Source of the DNA: CAIWHR01 sp963726775
GTDB taxonomy: Bacteria > Pseudomonadota > Gammaproteobacteria > Burkholderiales > Casimicrobiaceae
Direction: 5' to 3'
Length of the DNA: 64,000 nt
Assembly: GCA_963726775.1 (NCBI GenBank)
Contig: CAVSDL010000009.1
Coordinates: 248,001 to 312,000 of the forward strand
Part shown: in pieces, positions 63,574 through 64,000 of the stretch
Layout of the letters: the number at the start of each line of letters is the position of its first letter
Numbering within the stretch: position 1 is the stretch's first letter
The notes under the pieces: generated by a model
Told to the model about the DNA's origin: nothing
Database searches by the model: none
The model's input: the letters and a program-made list of their open reading frames with translations, nothing else
Translations under genes and position numbers: made by a program

Positions 63574-64000
63574 TCAGAGCGCAGGCGCCGGCGTGCCGGG
63601 GGAGGTCGTAAGCACTTCGAAGCCCTCCGCGTTGACCAGAACCGTGTGCTCCCATTGTGCCGAGAGCGAGTGATCGGCGGTGACGATTGTCCAGCCGTCC
63701 GCAAGCGCCCTGATCGTCGCGCGTCCGGCGTTGATCATCGGCTCGATCGTGAAGATCATTCCCGGCTGCAGCTTGATCCCCGTGCCCGGCCGCCCATAGT
63801 GCAGGACCTGGGGTTCCTCGTGAAACTGGCGGCCGATGCCGTGGCCGCAGAATTCACGCACAATCGAAAAGCCGAGACTTTCCGCGAACTGCTGGATGGC
63901 ATGGCCGATATCGCCGAGATGCGCTCCGGGCCGCACCGCGCGGATGCCGCGCCACATGGCCTGGTACGTCGTTTCGACCAGCCGCTTCGCCTGTATGGAC
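63574..64000 (-). CDS. map: methionine aminopeptidase, 5' end outside the window
   Basis: This is the C-terminal part of MAP type I, which removes the N-terminal methionine. The visible 142 codons include REFCGHGIGRQFHEEPQVLHYG with a metal histidine, MIFTIEPMIN with a metal glutamate, and SAQWEHTVLV with the second metal glutamate (near residue 108 of the visible part counted from ATG 63957). The frame stays open to the window edge with normal sequence (KRLVETTYQAM), so the gene continues beyond 64000. Confidence 0.93.
   Translation of the reverse strand, partial: SIQAKRLVETTYQAMWRGIRAVRPGAHLGDIGHAIQQFAESLGFSIVREFCGHGIGRQFHEEPQVLHYGRPGTGIKLQPGMIFTIEPMINAGRATIRALADGWTIVTADHSLSAQWEHTVLVNAEGFEVLTTSPGTPAPAL

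Overview
The window is high-GC bacterial chromosome, almost certainly from a betaproteobacterium (Burkholderiales, Rhodocyclales or a relative; the order cannot be fixed from sequence alone). The clues are the maf-yceD-rpmF-plsX-fabH-fabD-fabG-acpP-fabF block, lysC followed by tRNA-Ser(GCU), dapE-prmB and map-glnD neighbours, pilU, S-methyl-5'-thioinosine phosphorylase, PEP-CTERM proteins, TRAP transporters and Burkholderiales-style palindromic intergenic repeats.

Layout. 0.2-4.8 kb: a DctPQM TRAP uptake system and a CBS-pair protein. 4.9-14.1 kb: an RsmI-like methyltransferase and Maf on the minus strand, then the fatty-acid/phospholipid initiation operon and lysC on the plus strand. 14.2-19.1 kb: two tRNA genes flanking an accessory stretch with two PEP-CTERM exported proteins, a small secreted protein and a secreted PA-domain zinc protease. 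19.5-33.0 kb: a catabolic locus built around a divergent IclR promoter. The left arm is iclR, SDR, LivK-like binding protein, AroE-like dehydrogenase and amidohydrolase. The right arm is OtnC, an NMT1-type ABC importer, MaoC, enoyl-CoA hydratase, CoA-transferase and OtnK. 33.0-46.1 kb: an envelope/signalling region with several lipoproteins, a MalT-like ATPase regulator with a C-terminal BTAD domain, a Ser/Thr kinase with Sel1 repeats, a YD-repeat exported protein, a GDSL esterase and a PP2C-like phosphatase. 46.2-50.1 kb: an Fe(III)-type ABC importer. 50.1-64 kb: housekeeping genes (rlmJ, ppk2, a ThDP enzyme, a cNMP-binding MscS channel, prmB, dapE, pilU, mtnP-type phosphorylase, def, glnD, map).

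Most notable observation. The promoter region of the BTAD regulator holds two facing arrays of the heptamer TTACGGA repeated every 11 bp with 4-bp spacers. A third array of the same design lies in the intergenic region upstream of the GDSL esterase. This is the architecture that SARP-type BTAD regulators recognise, so the regulator, its target sites and a small envelope/signalling regulon may be visible in one window.

Sequence quality. fabD, fabG, fabF and lysC carry ten frame changes between about 10.28 and 13.57 kb, all of the +1 type, and dctP has two more. Three other genes have a -1 change at a short G/C run. Because fabD, fabG, fabF and lysC are normally essential, these are most simply consensus errors. 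The genes are annotated over their full reconstructed spans.
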